Assembly (NCBI GenBank): GCA_937917505.1
Contig: CALDMQ010000231.1
Span: forward strand, 1 to 6,754
Reading direction: 5' to 3'
Source: an uncultured Erysipelotrichaceae bacterium
GTDB taxonomy: Bacteria; Bacillota_I; Bacilli_A; Erysipelotrichales; Coprobacillaceae
DNA: 6,754 bases
In this document: positions 6,624 to 6,754 of the stretch, piece by piece
How the letters are laid out: each line of letters opens with the position of its first letter
Numbering within the stretch: the stretch's first letter is position 1
Notes under the pieces: generated by a model
What the model saw: the letters and a program-made list of their open reading frames with translations, nothing else
Database searches by the model: none
What the model was told of the DNA's origin: nothing
Made by a program: the position numbers and the translations under genes

Positions 6624-6754
6624 TTATAACACTTTTTGACCTTTGTAAGTTCCGCAGTGTTTGCATACTCTATGAGATAATTTGTATTCTCCACATTCAG
6701 GGCAAACAACTACAGCTGGTACAGTTAATGATGTTTTTAAAAAAGATACAAATG
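6624..6754 (-). CDS. rpmF: Ribosomal protein L32, C-terminal part (5' end replaced by inverted repeat)
   Basis: Large-subunit ribosomal protein bL32. The readable part, LTVPAVVVCPECGEYKLS then HRVCKHCGTYKGQKVL and stop TAA (6624-6626), is a clear match to the C-terminal half of L32, with a four-cysteine zinc ribbon (CPEC and CKHC). Upstream of LTV the frame stays open to the edge but reads FVSFLKTS, which lacks the basic RRxHxK pattern normally found there. Those bases (6723-6754) are an exact inverted copy of part of the neighbouring pseudogene, so only about 6624-6728 should be trusted as rpmF. The N-terminal half, with the usual MAVP start, is not in this window. Confidence 0.9.
   Translation of the reverse strand, partial: FVSFLKTSLTVPAVVVCPECGEYKLSHRVCKHCGTYKGQKVL
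6723..6754. repeat. Inverted repeat, right arm (32 bp, exact) at the window edge
   Basis: Exact reverse complement of 6389-6420 and running to the last base of the window, so its true length is unknown. It sits where rpmF codons for the L32 N-terminal half should be. The joint falls on TTAACT (minus strand, 6723-6728), which fits both rpmF (codons Leu-Thr) and the pseudogene copy, so it is a 6-nt microhomology. Confidence 0.95.

Noticed and set aside
6389..6754. Invertible DNA switch or insertion sequence bounded by the 32-bp inverted repeats
   Set aside because: The 302-bp segment between the arms holds the end of rpmF, its terminator and the start of the next gene, with no transposase or recombinase and no sensible alternative reading after inversion.

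Overview
The window is low-GC, AT-rich bacterial DNA, and every gene I can support lies on the minus strand. The order mraZ-rsmH-ftsL-pbp, a membrane-anchored CdaA diadenylate cyclase with its CdaR partner, and a zinc-ribbon L32 point to the Bacillota. A member of the Erysipelotrichia or a relative is my guess; that placement is inference from gene style, not from a marker search.

Reading in the direction of transcription (right to left): the right edge (6624-6754) holds the 3' half of rpmF (ribosomal protein L32) and a strong terminator. Next, 6533-5415 is a membrane-anchored transglutaminase-like gene that is broken by in-frame stops and a shifted stretch near its 3' end, again closed by a strong terminator (5374-5400). 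Then comes a shortened division and cell-wall (dcw) cluster: a promoter, a tandem array of five 10-bp MraZ boxes, mraZ, rsmH, ftsL and a two-PASTA class B penicillin-binding protein. These genes are 11 bp apart or overlapping, so they probably form one transcript. A weak hairpin follows the PBP gene, then a well-formed promoter starts a second operon, cdaA-cdaR, which runs off the left edge. In many Bacillota glmM follows there, but it is not visible here.

The genes form a theme. MraZ is the transcriptional regulator of the cluster, RsmH methylates 16S rRNA, FtsL and the PBP act at the division septum, and CdaA/CdaR make and control c-di-AMP, which is tied to turgor and cell-wall homeostasis.

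The most unusual feature is at the right edge. The last 32 bases (6723-6754) are an exact inverted copy of 6389-6420 inside the broken transglutaminase gene, and they replace the sequence expected for the N-terminal half of L32. With a short TTAACT microhomology at the joint, this looks like a fold-back chimera at a contig end more than a biological element, and the right arm should be treated with caution. The clearest real regulatory signal is the regularly phased MraZ-box array. I found no convincing undescribed system.
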